DNA from: Reyranella sp.
GTDB taxonomy: Bacteria; Pseudomonadota; Alphaproteobacteria; Reyranellales; Reyranellaceae
Length of the DNA stretch: 5,132 nt
Assembly (NCBI GenBank): GCA_030681635.1
Contig: JAUXRT010000408.1
Coordinates: 1-5,132 of the forward strand
Direction: 5' to 3'
Positions 5,080 to 5,132 of this stretch are shown here, in pieces. The position numbers and the translations under genes were made by a program. The notes under the pieces are model-generated. The model saw only the letters and a program-made list of their open reading frames with translations. It was not told where the DNA came from and searched no databases. How positions within the stretch are numbered: the stretch's first letter is position 1; every line of letters starts with the position of its first letter.

Positions 5080-5132
5080 ATGGCCCAACTGAAATCGCTC
5101 GACGACCTGCGCCGCGTCATTGCCGAGCCGCG
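5080..5132 (+). CDS. Start of a downstream gene, possibly PPOX-type flavoprotein (runs off right edge)
   Basis: Seventeen codons are visible, MAQLKSLDDLRRVIAEP, continuing past the right edge. The start is supported by the AGGAGG site seven bases upstream, and the gap to the MarR stop is only 11 bp, so it is in the same operon. The opening resembles the N-terminus of some pyridoxamine 5'-phosphate oxidase-like FMN proteins, in which a short helix with xxELRxxxxxP precedes the flavin-binding barrel. With so few residues the match is a guess and other families are possible. That this is a real gene is much more certain than its identity. Confidence 0.75.
   Translation, partial: MAQLKSLDDLRRVIAEP

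Overview
The window is GC-rich, densely packed bacterial chromosome, most likely from an alphaproteobacterium. The clues are a DUF1127 protein ending in PFWRL, a GcvA-like LysR regulator, a small secreted-type protein with two cysteines, and strong GC bias that leaves long shadow frames opposite every real gene. The genus cannot be fixed from the sequence. No tRNA, rRNA, CRISPR, insertion sequence or phage gene was seen, and no stretch over 300 bases lacks a gene.

Layout. (1) Positions 1-578, minus strand: the first 192 codons of a LeuC-type 3-isopropylmalate dehydratase large subunit, running off the left edge and diverged from housekeeping LeuC in its substrate-side region. (2) 715-927, plus: a 70-residue, probably exported small protein, tail-to-tail with and overlapping (3) 894-2120, minus: a TPR protein with a shortened glycosyltransferase-9-like C-terminal domain. 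(4) 2168-2271: two consecutive stem-loops read from the minus strand, the second being a convincing intrinsic terminator; they form the 3' UTR of (5) 2280-2483, minus: a DUF1127 protein. (6) 2602-3504, plus: a GcvA-like LysR regulator divergent from DUF1127 across a 118-bp AT-rich region. (7) 3568-4626, plus: a bacterial-luciferase-like flavin monooxygenase; (8) 4631-5068, plus: a MarR repressor; (9) 5080 to the right edge, plus: the start of another gene, possibly a PPOX-type flavoprotein.

How the genes fit together. Genes 7-9 look like one operon: gaps are 4 and 11 bp, and the third ribosome binding site overlaps the MarR stop codon. A flavin oxidoreductase, a MarR sensor and possibly a second flavoprotein suggest an inducible oxidation or detoxification unit. 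The LysR gene lies just upstream. A perfect 20-bp inverted repeat between LysR and the monooxygenase shares both half-site words with the LysR promoter region, so LysR plausibly controls itself, the oxidoreductase operon and perhaps DUF1127. The monooxygenase leader can also fold so that its Shine-Dalgarno is paired.

The signals most worth following are the tandem C-rich stem-loops behind DUF1127, which recall the CcsR/'cuckoo' small RNAs of alphaproteobacteria, the LysR palindrome, and the structured monooxygenase leader.
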